Shown piece after piece: positions 47,040-60,288 of a DNA stretch of 64,000 nt. The notes beneath the pieces are model-generated. The model ran no database searches. It had not been told where the DNA came from and saw only the letters and a program-made list of their open reading frames with translations. A program made the translations under genes and the position numbers. Each line of letters starts with the position of its first letter. Position 1 is the stretch's first letter. The stretch is from Spirometra erinaceieuropaei (lineage: Eukaryota; Platyhelminthes; Cestoda; Diphyllobothriidea; Diphyllobothriidae), in NCBI GenBank assembly GCA_902702965.1, contig CACRXP010000409.1:49314-113313 (forward strand). The letters are read 5' to 3'.

Positions 47040-47195
47040 GGGTAAGGCGAGCTGGCCAAATATTGGAACTTCAAACAGTTCGCTGTCACTCATTTTCCAA
47101 ATTGTTCGCTCACATATCTTACGCTTGCATTGTTCCGATTTCGATTTCTCCAGCAATGCAAACAACACTGTGCAGTTTTTGGTTGAATTTCCTCT
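47040..47195. repeat. Short duplicated segment, left copy
   Basis: Similar to 49018-49165 in the same orientation (shared CTTCAA-CA-TT-GCTGTCACTCATT). On the minus strand it reads LLEKSKSEQ...KMSDSELFEVPIFGQ, matching LLEQSKSLN...GMSDSKMLEAIIFGQ in the right copy, which hints at a former coding exon on that strand. Confidence 0.5.
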
Positions 47196-49017
47196 TTTGA
47201 GGTTCTCGTTAGGAACAAACGTCTGTCCCGAAGTCAGAGAGGGGCGGAATAAGGAGAAAGATTATAAATAAAATATTGAGATCAGACAAGTCCTAAAGAT
47301 GCTTGAGATATTTAGTATAATTTGGTTTAACAACTACGGAATCACAGTTTATTTATTTGGTTATTTTATGATAACAGTTATTATTATGTCTGTTTTATAT
47401 CGTCACTGCATCCAATTCTGGTAAATGTTAGTGACACGGTTTGGCCAAAAACCTGTCTATCAAATGTGTTTATAACTTGCCAGGGACATTGTTAAGAAAA
47501 CGAGATTACGTAACCCCGGCTAAAATGCCTTTGTTTTTGCTCGTAATTGAACTAGTAGCCTACCGAAACAAAAGCAAAATTGCGGAATATATTACGGCGA
47601 AGTCAGAGTAGGTTCTAACAGAAAACAAGTATGCTTAATCTAAAAAAACAGATTTGTTGATGTTTAAAAATTGTGTGGTGAGACTAGTAGATTATTAAGA
47701 ATAAAGTGCTGGACGAATCTTTTAGTCTTGATGGCTCCCTAATATGCAAGACAAAAGTAGTCATTAAGCACTTCCCAAACTATAGCGTGGAGGGCAGGTC
47801 GGCCCCGAGGGAACGTCCTTGCTCTCAGCGGGGGAAAGTAGCACTACCAACTCACTTGCCTAAGAAAGTCAATTATGGTTTCATTTGCGCAGCCCTTCGT
47901 ATGCCTTACAAGCATACAATGTCAGAGCACTTTGTAGGTGCTGATCTCTGAAGGTACATTCAAGGTTAATTTTGTATATGCTCAAATAGAGATCGAGCTG
48001 CAGTGGAATGATCGTAGAATATCCCCAGTAGATTTCTAAAATATAAGCAAATTTGTCGTCGTGGACTGCCCGTTATACTTATACACGCAATGCCTTATAG
48101 TTATCGCCAAACATAAAATATTTTTTTCCGAAATTTACCTGTATTATCAGAGGGAGAGATAGTAATTATTGCCACATGTGCACGCGTGTACGACCGAATT
48201 TAATTAATAGTAAAATTGCCTATAGTTTTTCACTTAGTTAAACGCGTTCGCTATGCATAGTACTGTGTGCACATTTGAGATGCACGCGGGAAATCTGCTA
48301 TCCTAATGGTACATGAATATTTGAAAGCATCGAACGATGCGGTATCGGTTCTATATTAGTCAGTTATGGCAGGATTGACTGTTTGATCTAAAAGTCACTC
48401 GAGCAGCTTTTTGATATTTTCTGACAGACAAAGGTTAATATTGCCTCAGATTTTATTTTGAAGCAGCATAACTAATTCTTCTTACACTAAATTTGTTACT
48501 CAAACGTCACGTATTGGCAATATTTAAAGATTGGACCAATTAGGTATAACCTTTACTTGAGAAATGCCTTTTGGACTGAATGCTACGTAGCTAACCCTTA
48601 CAAACCGTCGATATTATCTAACCAAATTGCTTGAATATTACTTCAGAGGACGATTTGGCTAGCATATCTTTGGTGTCGATATATTCTCTCCAGGCTCGAA
48701 CACGGATCTAGTGCCTAGAATTATATAAAACAACAACGTTCTTAGGACAATTAACAGGTCAATCAATGTGTCTAACAGTGATACCACTGCATTGATGTCT
48801 GTCCATCTCCGCTGGTTCATAAAAGCAGGAATTGTTAACATACATGCGTGATCCACAAATCTGAGTGTCAAAGTAATGTCCACTTGCTTTTGCAGAACTT
48901 CAGAGTATTTAATGTTTACCATTTTTACAGGCGAGATGTCAGTCATTTGTGAGATCGATTTTTCCATAACACGCATATAAAGCAATATACTCGGCGACAT
49001 GAGGCACCGGGTGTATT
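47196..49017. other. Unassigned
   Basis: The minus-strand ORF at 48659-49000 (YSEVLQKQVDITLTLRF..., hydrophobic end) lies just beyond the right duplicated segment in another frame and may be its frameshifted continuation. I cannot name it. Confidence 0.3.
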
Positions 49018-49165
49018 TTAACCAGAGTGAGAGAACAGAAGAAGACGATTTGTCCGAAAATTATAGCTTCAAGCATTTTGCTGTCACTCATTCCTCGTAG
49101 TTCCCAAAGCATTGTTTCTACACCCACATTTAAGGACTTTGACTGCTCTAGCAAAGTCTTCTTAG
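49018..49165. repeat. Short duplicated segment, right copy
   Basis: Counterpart of 47040-47195. The minus-strand frame is open here for 72 codons. Confidence 0.5.
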
Positions 49166-52100
49166 GAATGAGGCGTTAAGGACATAGTAACTGATGCAGT
49201 GTCGAACCACTTTCCGAATTACTCGGTCTTTTGGGATTTCTGAGGTGTCCAAGTAAATGACACTTCAAAAAATCTTTGTAAATATATCTTATTTATTGCA
49301 CGGTAACGCCGTTCACTTAAAATTCACGTTAATCGCTGAAATAGTAGCAGAACAAAAAGAAAATGTGAGTAATTTTATACTTTTCCGACACTGACGCTAC
49401 GTCTCCAATCGCATCGGATACGCTAAAGTACTCCAAATGTTTCTAGAAGTGGAAGTAGGTCTTTCGGCGTCATGACCTGTAGGCTGATGGTAACGACCGG
49501 TTTGTGTGCACCTCCAAGCCTCTAGACGTTTCCAGCTGTGGCCAGTGGATCTTTTAGTCGCCTGACTTGGAGCCTGACTGCTTTTGTGCAACTTTTAGTC
49601 CACGTGCTGTGACTAGGTGACTTAGAGCGTCAGGAACGTTCTTCACGTGAACCAGTTGAAGTAGAATTAGAATTGCAGTGTCTGTGTTTCCATTTTATAT
49701 AGATTATTCGCCAAAGCAATTCGGCCACTGCACACATCATTAATTATCCACAAGTCATTGTGTTTGCTTAGACGGAATCACGTAAACGGCTTCCAAATAG
49801 AATCGGACAGTAAAGTTATGCGATATTTATTATTTTAAATTTGATTATGCCTACATTATGAAACGGCATCTGTAAATCAGTCACACAGTATCATCTCACA
49901 CACCAAGGTTTCGACAGCAGTCTTGGCTGCAAAAAAGGCAATTACATAATATATGTTCGCTGTCGTGACAATCCTCACTACACTTGAACATCAGTCGATT
50001 GACAATTGAAGGCAGTGGCATGACAGTATGCGAGTGTTTTTTAACCACTAGTGAGAGCCGGGTCCTTAAACAAAATACTGAAAGCTAACGCTGACTTTTT
50101 GTCCAAAATATACATAACAGGCTCGAATTTCTAAATGGTAATGGCTGCAAATGAAATATATTTTATTGCAAAAAGTAAACATGCAGCACTTAAGGAGAGA
50201 ATGAGAGATTTCTGTCGATGTTATAAAGTGAACATCGTCCGAAAGTTCTCGAGATGGAGAAAAAGGAATCTGTTTTCTACTTATTTAAATAAACCCTATA
50301 TATTAATATTGAAAGGTGGCGTATACCTTACGAATACGTTGAATGCTTTCAGACAATATGGTAAATTTTTTCCTGCGAATGAAGGTTTGCAAAAAGCCTT
50401 GTATTCTGTCCAGTGATAACATCAGGTAATAAGCGCATAATACCGACTGGCTACAACAATGGAAGGGTCGTTTTCTGACGCATTTAAATACGAATTGAAA
50501 AACAGTTCTCTCGGCTATCTTACATTCTGAACTCATGCTCAAACACCGAGTCAACATTCAGAAGTATATTAAACAGGAGAACAAAAACTGCTCTGGCCAT
50601 TGTCTATACGTCATGCTTGAATACTGCTCAGCAAAATCTGTCGTTGAGGTCTCCTAATCACTTTATACAACTAAAGAAGCGTTTATCCCCGTCAAATCTC
50701 TTCCGCTCACGTATGGACTTTTCATGATTAAGTAACGTCTGACAGATATGATAGGGAGAGAGTAAGAGAAATAGAAGGAGCGAGTAGTGTGTTTTGTTTG
50801 TTATCAATCAAAATATTTAGGCGGCACTTCTTTCATTCTTTGTAATTTCATTTGGGAAAAGCAAATAATACAAGAATAAGATTATTTATATAAAATTTAA
50901 GAGGTACTTTCGGGAGGATTTTGAGTCTCATTTTCTGCATCTCGGTATGTTTGCTTATAGTGTATCATGTCACGCAGAACAGCACGAAAAGTTGATATGC
51001 CAAAAGCTGCAGCCAGTAGGTCGGAGCGAAGCTGATAGACAGCATTACATAGAATGTCGTCGGCATATTTTTGACAATAGTGATTTGTTGTATTATGATG
51101 TCATCCAAATTACATACGAAACACTGGAAGCAGAAGAGACTACTTCGCAACAGCGTTATTTACCCAGCATATTGTTTTAACCAAATAAAGAAAACAACAA
51201 GAGAACTAGAGGGAAGGTGAGAGAGGTTGCAGACATCTATAAACATTCAGATAAGAAGCCGGCAAGTGTCTTCTGAACGTTATAATCATAATTATTAATT
51301 TTATTGAAAAAATAGTGTACAAAGGGTGATTGAGTGATTTATTACATAGTAACTTTAATGCGCCGAACAGATGATATTTCATCATGAAAAAGAATTTCAA
51401 TGAACTAACGGTATAAGTATGCTCGCTGTCGAAACAAACACTAGACCAACTTATGATCACTGAGAACTGACCAATTTTCTGCGATTCTGCAGAGCCATGA
51501 TTCAGCCGAACTTCAAAAGGCGGGTATCAGTTTCATTTTTAGTGCGCTTTTTAAAACATACAAGCAGCATGCTTAACATGTAGGCAGCGCTTGTGCAGTC
51601 TCATTTAATCAGTCCGAGGCAAAATGATGCTAGATATCAAGGTGGAACAATAAGGATAAACTGCATTTATTCGGAAAAACGGCAGATTTCTGATTAACAA
51701 AATGGGAAAATACAGTACGAAGTACAACATTACATGCACGTTAAAATACGACTCAGTCAAAATAGTTGCATGCAGATAATTTTCATAGGCTGTGACGGGT
51801 CATTTAATGCAGGATAGTAGTCGACAAACGCAGCGTTTAAGAGGACTGTGAACATTAACTGCACGATTATTGAACAGGTTTGTGGCGGTGGGGTTGGTCC
51901 TCAACCAGAAGAACAGGAGGGACCAATCGAGAAACTTTTTTTGACATACAGTGTCTTCCCTCCTTACGACCTATAGCCTGCGCAACGTGCTATAGTCTGA
52001 CGTAAAGTGTTTAAAGTATCCAAGGTACTACGAGTGTCGGAAGATCGAAAACCAGTATCTAGGACAACATATTCATCAAATGAACTGAGTACCTTACCTC

Positions 52101-53239
52101 GCATATTTCTGAGATCTCAAGTTTCCTGAAACCCAAGTGCATTTCAAAGGACCAAAATAGAAGTATTATACACTTTGAGACACAGAATGAGCTCGTGTAA
52201 TATACAAAGAGTAAATACGGAGGCATGATGCGACGGGAAGCCCCGAAATCAACGTAGAAATTCGCATCACCTGCGACGTCTCTATTCTAATTATTTAACT
52301 TGCCTCAGAACAACATAATGTTCGAATAAGGGAAATGCACTGCAATGCACTGGGAAATAGCCAATCGTTCGTTTACTAGCAGAAACATCCAATGGGATGA
52401 CAGTACATTGCGAGTATATGAATACGACAAACTTGCACAAGTAAAGCAGGACACAACAGAATCACCGTGATGAAAGCTCCCTGTTCGATAATAATTTCGA
52501 CTGCTTCGGTTTTGCTGGCAATCATTGTTGGCAAGTTTACTCACTACATACAATTGTCAACACCAATGCCGCCCATTTCCTTAACAAACGTTAATTAATA
52601 CCTGTGCATCTTTCTTGCAGTAGTCCTTTGACTTTTAGGCTTCATGAAAAGCTAAAACACATTCAGAAGTGAGCTGAACTCCTTCAATATTAATATGGCT
52701 TACAAACTGATTAATCTTACTTGTAGCTCAAGGAAACAAATCCCCAAGCTATGCAATCTGTAGAGGCGAACATACACAGTGCATGACTGTGAACAGGACA
52801 TCTACGGAGGAAGGAGATATTTCGTTCTGCCGTGAAACCTGCGCAAAGGAAAGAGGTCTGGTCTTTTTTAATGTATGCGCCTCCTCTGTGTGATGGTAAT
52901 TTTGTCTGGAGTCATGTAATATGCCAAATGTTCTCTTCATATTATTAAGCTCAGCGAAATCTCGAATTCTTATTTTCTCATCGTAAGGGGACATCACAGA
53001 GACAATGCAAGTCTACTACTGTGGAGGTCCCGACCAGTCTTGCAGTAAATACGACGTTTCGGGACGACAGGGATATAAGAAAAACTTCGAGTGGCATTTG
53101 ATGTGTCTCAACGTTTGTCACTTTATCTCTGAAGGTAAGGTGATCTACTAAACCTCTGCCTAAAACGTAAAGCTGTTGTTTGAATGCTATGCATTTCACG
53201 AATTATTTAACAACCTCTGTATTTTACACGATCTTTTAG
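49166..53239. other. Mostly unassigned; GC-richer patch at 49391-49660
   Basis: The GC-richer patch looks like mobile-element debris of unknown type. The ORF at 50135-50416 (plus) is basic (KFSRWRKRN) and follows a possible phase 1 acceptor ACATGCAG, but lacks a good donor and has no family match. No other gene is recognised. Confidence 0.3.
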
Positions 53240-53365
53240 TCGAGCGCACCGATGCAAAATCCTTCAAACTCCGTCGAAACGATCATAAACGATGTGTTGC
53301 AATTGCGAGAAAGGACGAAAGTTTTCTTAGATTCGACAGCTGTGCTATCAGGTGTGATGGATGGG
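53240..53365 (+). CDS. Kunitz-like exon 1 (phase 1-1)
   Basis: Acceptor CTTTTAG then TC GAG: the exon opens in phase 1 and, if cut at G|GTTATT, closes in phase 1 after 126 bp. It reads VERTDAKSFKLRRNDHKRC, about 15 residues, F-D-S-C, then A-I-R-C. The C...F-x-x-x-x-C-x3-C pattern matches the last three cysteines of a Kunitz domain, and phase 1-1 exons are typical of Kunitz genes. It is paralogous to the next exon (VDTT...SAYICNDNDTC). The first two Kunitz cysteines and the fourth are absent, so inhibitor activity is doubtful. The 3' splice site is good; the donor is weak. Confidence 0.4.
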
Positions 53366-53459
53366 GTTATTGTGAGTTCTTGTTTGTTGCACAATAACAC
53401 CTCCTCTTTAAAGTCAAGAACGGATGGTCATGTTGTCACAAATTATCTCTTTCTTCTAG

Positions 53460-53594
53460 TGGACACCACGAAGAAGCAAAGCGCCTACATCTGCAACGAC
53501 AACGACACATGTCTCGAAGCGAACTACTTCATCAAGCGAAAGGGGAAGGGCGGTTTCTTCAGTCTATCAACCTGTTTAACTACCTGCATGTCAG
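53460..53594 (+). CDS. Kunitz-like exon 2 (phase 1-1)
   Basis: A strong acceptor (TTTCTTCTAG) and donor (CAG|GTAACT) bound a 135-bp exon that is open and phase 1 at both ends. It reads VDTTKKQSAYICNDNDTC, LEANYF, a Lys/Gly loop, GGFFSLSTCLTTC and MSG. Placing the last two cysteines on C51 and C55 of a Kunitz domain puts the TC cysteine on C30, the Y of NYF on Y35 and the first F of GGFF on F45. C5, C14 and C38 are missing and one extra cysteine precedes C30. It could be a diverged Kunitz domain or an unrelated small cysteine domain. Tandem with 53240-53365, 94 bp away, so probably made by exon duplication. Confidence 0.45.
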
Positions 53595-56500
53595 GTAACT
53601 CCAAAACACAACTTCTGCATTAATAATTTGACGGGGATGATTTACCAATAACCAGACGCCTAAGATTGTTTTGAAATCAAAAAAATCTATAGTTACATAT
53701 GATGGTGCAGTTAACTACCGTCGGGTCCTAGGTAGACTCATTGACTTTCAATTCCTTTCCATACTGTAATAATTAGCTTAATTGTATATCAAAGCATGAC
53801 ACTTCTAATGCATCAGGATATTTTCCTTTCAGCCTAAACATTTGCAACTATGCTTGGAAGATATTTCGTCAGTTATTGAATAATTTATTGTTTTTTTTCT
53901 CAACATCAAAAACGGTGCGGTTTGGGGTCAATGAACGCTATTTGATAAACAATAAATTGTTTCAAAACACACAAACCTTTACAAAAAAATCGTAGGCTAT
54001 CACAAAACACAATGTCTCTACCAAATGATACGACATAGTAAGTGCAAAATACTTCTTTTAGGCTGCACTCACATCAGAGGTGATTTTAATTTTAAGCTTC
54101 AATGAAATGCGAACGCTTGTTATGTCATAGGATTCTGCAAATCGACGCCTTGTTTTCGCAAAATCAACATACGAATCGTCCTATTAAACCGGACACTAAG
54201 TTCTGTGCTCTTTGCGTCAACGTACAGACTTGAAACAAACAACTCTGCTAGGTTTGTAATTTAGAGCATTTTGGAATCATTGCTGACGCACCATGCTGAA
54301 AATTGAGGGCATTGTAAAAAAATTGGCATAACCAAAAGTAAAGTACGAACCGAAGTGCCGCGGAACTATTAAATGTAGACGAAATAATCAAACGATGCCT
54401 GCAAAAGAGTGTTAATTTTGTTTTCTTTTGTACGAAACTGTGGCACGTTAACCTACCCTCAACTTATAAGTGCATGTATAAAAAGTAAAAATAAAATAAA
54501 ATAATAGGAGGAAGTCAAGGTCAGTAGAAAATGCTCTAAACCGATTCCAATAAGGTAATTTACTGAAATGAGGATTTCGTGTAAAATTTTATCAAACTCT
54601 ATCCCGATTTAATTTTATTCGGAAGGTTAAATTAAGCAGTTTTCCACACTTGCGTATTGCAAAGTTAAAATCTATCATTTGGAAACAAAGTGAATACCCA
54701 AATATTTGGGAATGGAAAGTCAGACATTATTCCCTTGTATTTGCAGATGCCGCTAAGAGTCGTTATTTGTGCAGTCAACATTTCGCGGCAAATTGTAGTC
54801 TTAGCTACCTCAGCCCTGATGACAGCTGTCTAAATGTCGCTAGTATATTGAAGTAGGCTTTTCAAATATAGTAAGTAACAGCAGTGCTGGTGTGATTTTT
54901 AACAGACCAGTTTTGTTGCACCTAATTAATATTTAATGAAGTTGCTTCCGCAGAATCGACCTCCACGTCTCCTTCCATGTCCATCAGGCTCAGATGGGTT
55001 GGCTGGCCGGGTAACAAGAATTACACTATTGCAGGAATCGTGGAGGATTAAAAAAGGCATTTAATACTTTTGTGATGACGAGTCTGGTTAGGTCAGGTAG
55101 GTATATGGGGTCGACTGTAACTGCGACGTTGGAATATGCCTCCGTATGTTAGTTAGTGCACACAATTAATTGTCTTGTATGTAAACTAATACTGAGTACG
55201 TGTATTGAGGAATTACGCATTAGGCATCGCTACATTCAAAGGTCTTGAGGTTTAGTGAGACGCAGACAGATGCATAGCTAAGGACATCCAAAGCAAATAG
55301 ATTTAGAAATATCCGCTCGCATCATCAGTACATAGTGCGTCTGCCGCGCCTGTCTAACCAAAAAAACCTAGTCAATGAGTAGTATGTGAGGAAATATAGC
55401 CTTAACACCATGCGATCAACACAGACAAATACATTTATGAAGTAAATTGCCTGGAGTTGTGTTCTAGAGACTTTATTTTCTTATAAATGTTCAATAGTCA
55501 AGACGAAACAAAATAAGACGCAAGCAATGCCCAGTCTCTCTACATAAGCGCTTGTTAATACGAGCAGCTTATTAAACACTAGAACCTCTGCGTCGCACCT
55601 ACGTCAGTGCAAGACAAATTGTGCTGGCTTAACCGTACATTTCCCTCAAGTAGTGCCTAAGATTCCAGACACATTTTTTCACGGATCTTGCGTTATTTCC
55701 CAAAGCGGATGTGATCAGCAAGGCACGCCAGTGTGATCGCCAACTCGCTCCGCGTTCTTCCTGGCACATGACCATGTCCTCAATGATAAACATTTTGATT
55801 TTCTCAATCATGAACATTTTAATTCTCGCAGAATATAGATTCATTTTTAAGATATGGCCACTGACTTGTCGTCCGCCGGTTAATGTCACTTTTGGAAAAC
55901 TTCGTTAGTTTTAGAAGATTACATCTTAGACCACAGCACAGCTAACTCCAAAATATCCCCAGGCCGAAGAAAATAAACTGTTATCTCTCTGTTACCATTT
56001 GCAATGAATAAGGTCGATCAGCGAAATAAAAACCACTTTACAATAAATGCAGTCAAGCACCCAAATCACTTGCCAGTCGATGGGCACTAAGGTCTGTGCC
56101 GTTGATCAGTACATCACAGCAAACGACCGGTCAGCATTTGTTTGGAAAGTAAAACAAATAGGACCATCTTGGGTCTGAATAGGCACTATGCATGTTACAT
56201 TAAAATGGCATAACGCTAGTATGAAAAGTGTCAGTTCTGTTTTTTAAAGTTCATTTAATTTTGGGGGAGGTGTTCGTGCACGTTACAAACAGTTTTAACG
56301 TTGACAAGAAGATATCATGCGGAACATAATCAGAAATGTTCAGCGGAACAGAATTGGCATGCAGCGCGCTATCCATCTTGGATCGCAATACCCCTCAGGT
56401 GATTGCGATGAACTACCGCGTGCTAGACAATTGACTGCTCGCCATATGGCTGAACAACCGGTTAGAACGCCTGTTTTTCTGCGCACTTTTTGGAAAGACA

Positions 56501-57233
56501 CATTTCGCCGGTCAACAATCAGGCATTACCGAAGGTCGCTGCAGAAGTATTTGCCTGATAAGAGCAATCCTTTTTCTGATGTGCTTAATACCATTTTGCA
56601 TACAGTTAGGGGTTTTCGGCTAGCCGAATGCTACAGACGCTGCAATTGCACGACTTCTTAACTAAGTCTTTTCAATCTGGCGGCGTGCGATAGATACGTT
56701 ATAAAGTTTTGTGGAAGTGGTTAACAAATAAAAACACTTGGTCAAGGTCATGCCTTGTAACTTTCCGTGCAAAAGAAGCAGGCACACGACATTCTATAAC
56801 CACCGGTTTGTTCTTTACGACGACACAATTACTACTTAATTTTACTAGGTAGCTTGACTTGCTCCATCAAATATGTTTTCTTAAGTAGCCAGCCCAATAT
56901 GCGAAATGACTTTACAGGGCAAATCGGATAGCGAGGGGTTGTACAAAACTCGCACAGAGAAGCCCCTGCGCAATCTCACGATGACGTTTTGAAGAATGCT
57001 GCTGTAGGCGGCCGATTCCGGAGAACATATCAATAAAAGAGTGCAAGGTGATTAATGTGAGGTACTATAGTGTAAAGCACAAACCAACGTAGTAGACACC
57101 GTTAATGTAGCGGAGGCATGACATTACTGAGGCAGTTAAAATGTCAGCACCACTAGGTATTTAATTGTAGACAAGCCAGATCGACTCAATTTATTCAATA
57201 TGTAAAGTGCTTCCGTGATACGCTGTAAGACAG
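53595..57233. other. Mostly unassigned
   Basis: The ORF at 54650-54856 (plus) contains WEWKVRHY...RYLCSQHFAANC, resembling the end of a THAP-type zinc finger (C-x2-H), but the first cysteines are not seen. The ORF at 56317-56661 is basic and ends AECYRRCNC; no family recognised. No other gene seen. Confidence 0.3.
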
Positions 57234-57445
57234 TATCAGTATCAGTTTATTAAGGGAAATATAGGCAAGCGCCTTTGAATTCCCTCTTGGTTACAAGTCG
57301 TCGGAGAAAAACATTGATAAATGGGAAGGTGAAAAAGGGATTTTGTACATACTCGCGGACAGCTGGCAGCTAGCCGAAAAAGAGTAATCATTAATGGTTA
57401 CTTACTAATTACAAGTAGTATAAACACATATAAGATGGTACCGGG

Positions 57446-60259
57446 CTATGTGAGTGGATGTGGGGGTGGTAATTGGTAAGCTTGATGCAGGTCAAGTCTA
57501 CACTTGAAGGAGTTCGCACAGGAGGAGGTTACAACATCGGTAGGTAGGGCATTCTAGGCTGCAACCACTATGTTACTGAAAAAGGACTTTCGTCCATTGG
57601 TTCTTGATTTCCCTGCGCGTAGTTTTAGGGGATGACCGCGCAAAGTGGGCGTGTTGGCTTGGGTGAAATAATCAGTGGGATCTAAACAACAGTCTAGGCC
57701 GTTGATGATGCGAAATGTTAGTATAAGCTCACCACGTAATTGCCTGTAGGAAAGGGGAAACAGGTTTAGGATTGACAGTCTGGTTTCATAGGGCAGTGCT
57801 CCCAGACCTTGTGTCATTTTGTTCGCCCGTCTCTGGACCTTCTCCAAGACGGTATACTCCTTGGCAGTCCAGGGTTTCCACGCCTGTATGGCGTATTCTA
57901 GTTGAGGTGGCACGAAGGTGCCAAATATTTTGGAAAAGCAGTCAGGGTCAAAACGCATAAATGCTCGCCTAATGAGTTGCAATGTGGCCGTAGCCGATTT
58001 AGCCGCCTTCGCGCAGTGCAGTGTTGGTTTGAGTGAAGATGTAATCCATACACCCAGGTCCTTCTGACTGTCAACCTGCTGCAGTGGTGTGCCGTTTAGA
58101 AAGTAGGTCCTGGGGTTGGGGGCTCTGAAGCCGCCGAGTTGAAGAAAGTTACACTTGCTTATATTGAAGGGCATAAGCCAGCGCTTCGACCAGTCTTCGA
58201 GCCTGTTTAAGTTTGCTTGCAGGTGGTCTGCGTCTGCCGCATCGTGAATAACTTTCCACAATTTTATGTCGTCGGCAAACAGGATGGCATCACAGTCTAG
58301 GTCCTTGACGCAGTCATTTACGAAAACGAGGAATAACGTGGGACCTAAGACTGAGCCCTGTGGGACGCCACTCACCACGCTTACATCTGAGGACTGTTGA
58401 CGCCCGACCTGGGACCGTCCAGCCAAAAAGATCTGGATCCATACAAGAAGGCGTCCACGAATTCCAGCGTTGCGCAGTTTGTACAAGAGACGTTGATGAG
58501 GAACGCTGTCGAAAGCCTTTTTGAAGTCGATGTAGATGGCGTGCACCACCTTGCCTTCATCACGTGCTTTGGTCCAGCGTTCGAGCGTAAAGGGCAGATT
58601 CGTGAGGCAGGACCTACCACTTCGAAAGCCGTGTTGGGCATCAGAAAGGAGATGGTGCTGCTCGAGGAACTGCACCAAGGCCTTCTTAATGATCTTCTCC
58701 ATGATTTTTCAACAGATGGAGGTAAGAATCACTGGCCTGTAGTTATTCGCAGACGCACGACTTCCACCCTTAAAAAGCGGAGTGATGGTAGCGGACTTCG
58801 AGTCAGAGGGCAGGCATCCATTAACAAATGAAGTTTGAAAGATCAAGGCTAACGGCATGGACATTTCGGAAGCTAGTTCCTTCAGCAGCTTGGCCGGGAT
58901 TGCATCAGGGCCTGGGGAGGTCGATTCTTTTAGGTTTTGTAACTCATTCCGAACAATTGTTTCGGTGAAGAAGACGGCTTCGAGGGTAGGCGTTTCATCG
59001 TCTTCATAAGCGGGTGAGGAAAAAGCAGGTTCACTTGTCACGACTGACCGGAAGAACTGAGAGAGATGTTCAGCCTTATCCTTGTCATCGGAGATTTCCA
59101 CACCCTCAGCCGTTCGCAGCAGTGGGACAGGATCTTTGTTCCGTGTGCTCTGTCATATGTAGCTGTAAAGAATTTTTGGATTAATCATGGCACGGTTCAA
59201 AAGATTCTTTTCAAAAGCTTTCCTATCTCTGGCGATGAGAATTTTGACCCGATTTCTCTGTTACTTATAACTGCTTAGGGATTCTGGCGTGCGATCCGTC
59301 AGCGATCTTGTCCATAGCTTCCTCTTCTTGTTAACTTCCTTCTTTAATGACGGAGTCAAACAGCGAGGACTATTTGTTAGTCTTCTGCGCATGGTTGGAC
59401 AGTGGTTGGAGATGAGGTTGTGGACTAACTCTTTGAACTGACACCAAGCCTCTTCGACATCGCCGGAGAGAGTGGATGCCCAGTCGATAGGACTAAGATC
59501 CTTTTTCATCTTTTTGAAATCGCCGCGCCAAATATTAGGCCGTGAATCGAGCGGTTGTGTAGGAAGGGAGAATAACGTGTATTCCCACATGAGAACTACA
59601 TGGTCACTCTGACCCAACGGGGGGAGGCAATTCACAACGTCGATGTTGTCAGACGACTTGGTGAACACAAGATCGAGGCAGTTCATCTGTTGGCCCTCTC
59701 GAACTCTAGTTGGAAACATTACGTGTTGTGTGAGAAGCAGGTTGTCGGAGGTACGCAGTAGCTGCTGGTGAAATGCTGCTTCAGAGCAGTCGGCTGAGGC
59801 CGAGCTCCAGTCGATGTGAGGTGCATTAAAATCTCCAACGATGAGAGTGGTCGGCCGCGTTGAAAATAATCTGAGCTCCTCCAGCAGTTGGGCATCAGCG
59901 TCAGGGTCATTTCTCGGGGGGCGATATACTGCCAAGATATCGAGACTTTGAGAGCCCGGTGCCCTTATGGTCAGCCATAATGGTTCGGTACTACAAGTCA
60001 GTTAGGCAGTTTTTTCTGAAACGTGCAAGCCGTTCTTAACAAATGTTATTATGCCTCCACCCCTTCTGTTTTCTCTGTCTCGGCGGAACAGTTGAAAGCC
60101 AGGGAGCATGAGCTCTCTATCATCAACCTGTTCGGACAACCATGTTTCTGTTATTGAGATAACATCTGGATGGAGGTCGTAGGTATGGATACGGAGTTCG
60201 TCCAGTTTAAAAAGTACACTTTGCGCGTTGGTATACATGAATATGAGTTTCGAGTTCAT
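57446..60259 (-). pseudogene. CR1 ORF2: endonuclease plus reverse transcriptase, five nonsense codons
   Basis: About 937 codons in a single frame from MNSKLIFMYTNAQSV to a TAG at 57446. The N-terminal apurinic-type endonuclease shows TNAQS, SITETWLSE, GGGIITFVK, VGDFNAPHIDW and GQSDHVVLMW. The linker holds FKKMKKDLSPIDW. The reverse transcriptase follows with STSPGPDAIPAKLLKEL, PLFKGGSRASANNYRPV, DAQHGFRSGRSC, IDFKKAFDSVPH, SGVPQGSVLGP, the catalytic LFADDIKLW and SQKDLGVW, then a C-terminal RGHPLKL block. In-frame stops lie at 60002-60004, 59261-59263, 59153-59155, 58709-58711 and 57554-57556; no frameshift. It nicked target DNA and copied LINE RNA when intact. Confidence 0.9.
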
Positions 60260-60288
60260 GCGAGATTTGTTTTCAAACCCGACACGGG

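Noticed and set aside
50135..50416. Basic ORF after a possible phase 1 acceptor
   Set aside because: No convincing donor and no similarity to the secreted family.
56317..56661. ORF ending AECYRRC, reminiscent of the end of a Kunitz domain
   Set aside because: The preceding residues lack every other Kunitz position and the frame has no phase 1 borders.
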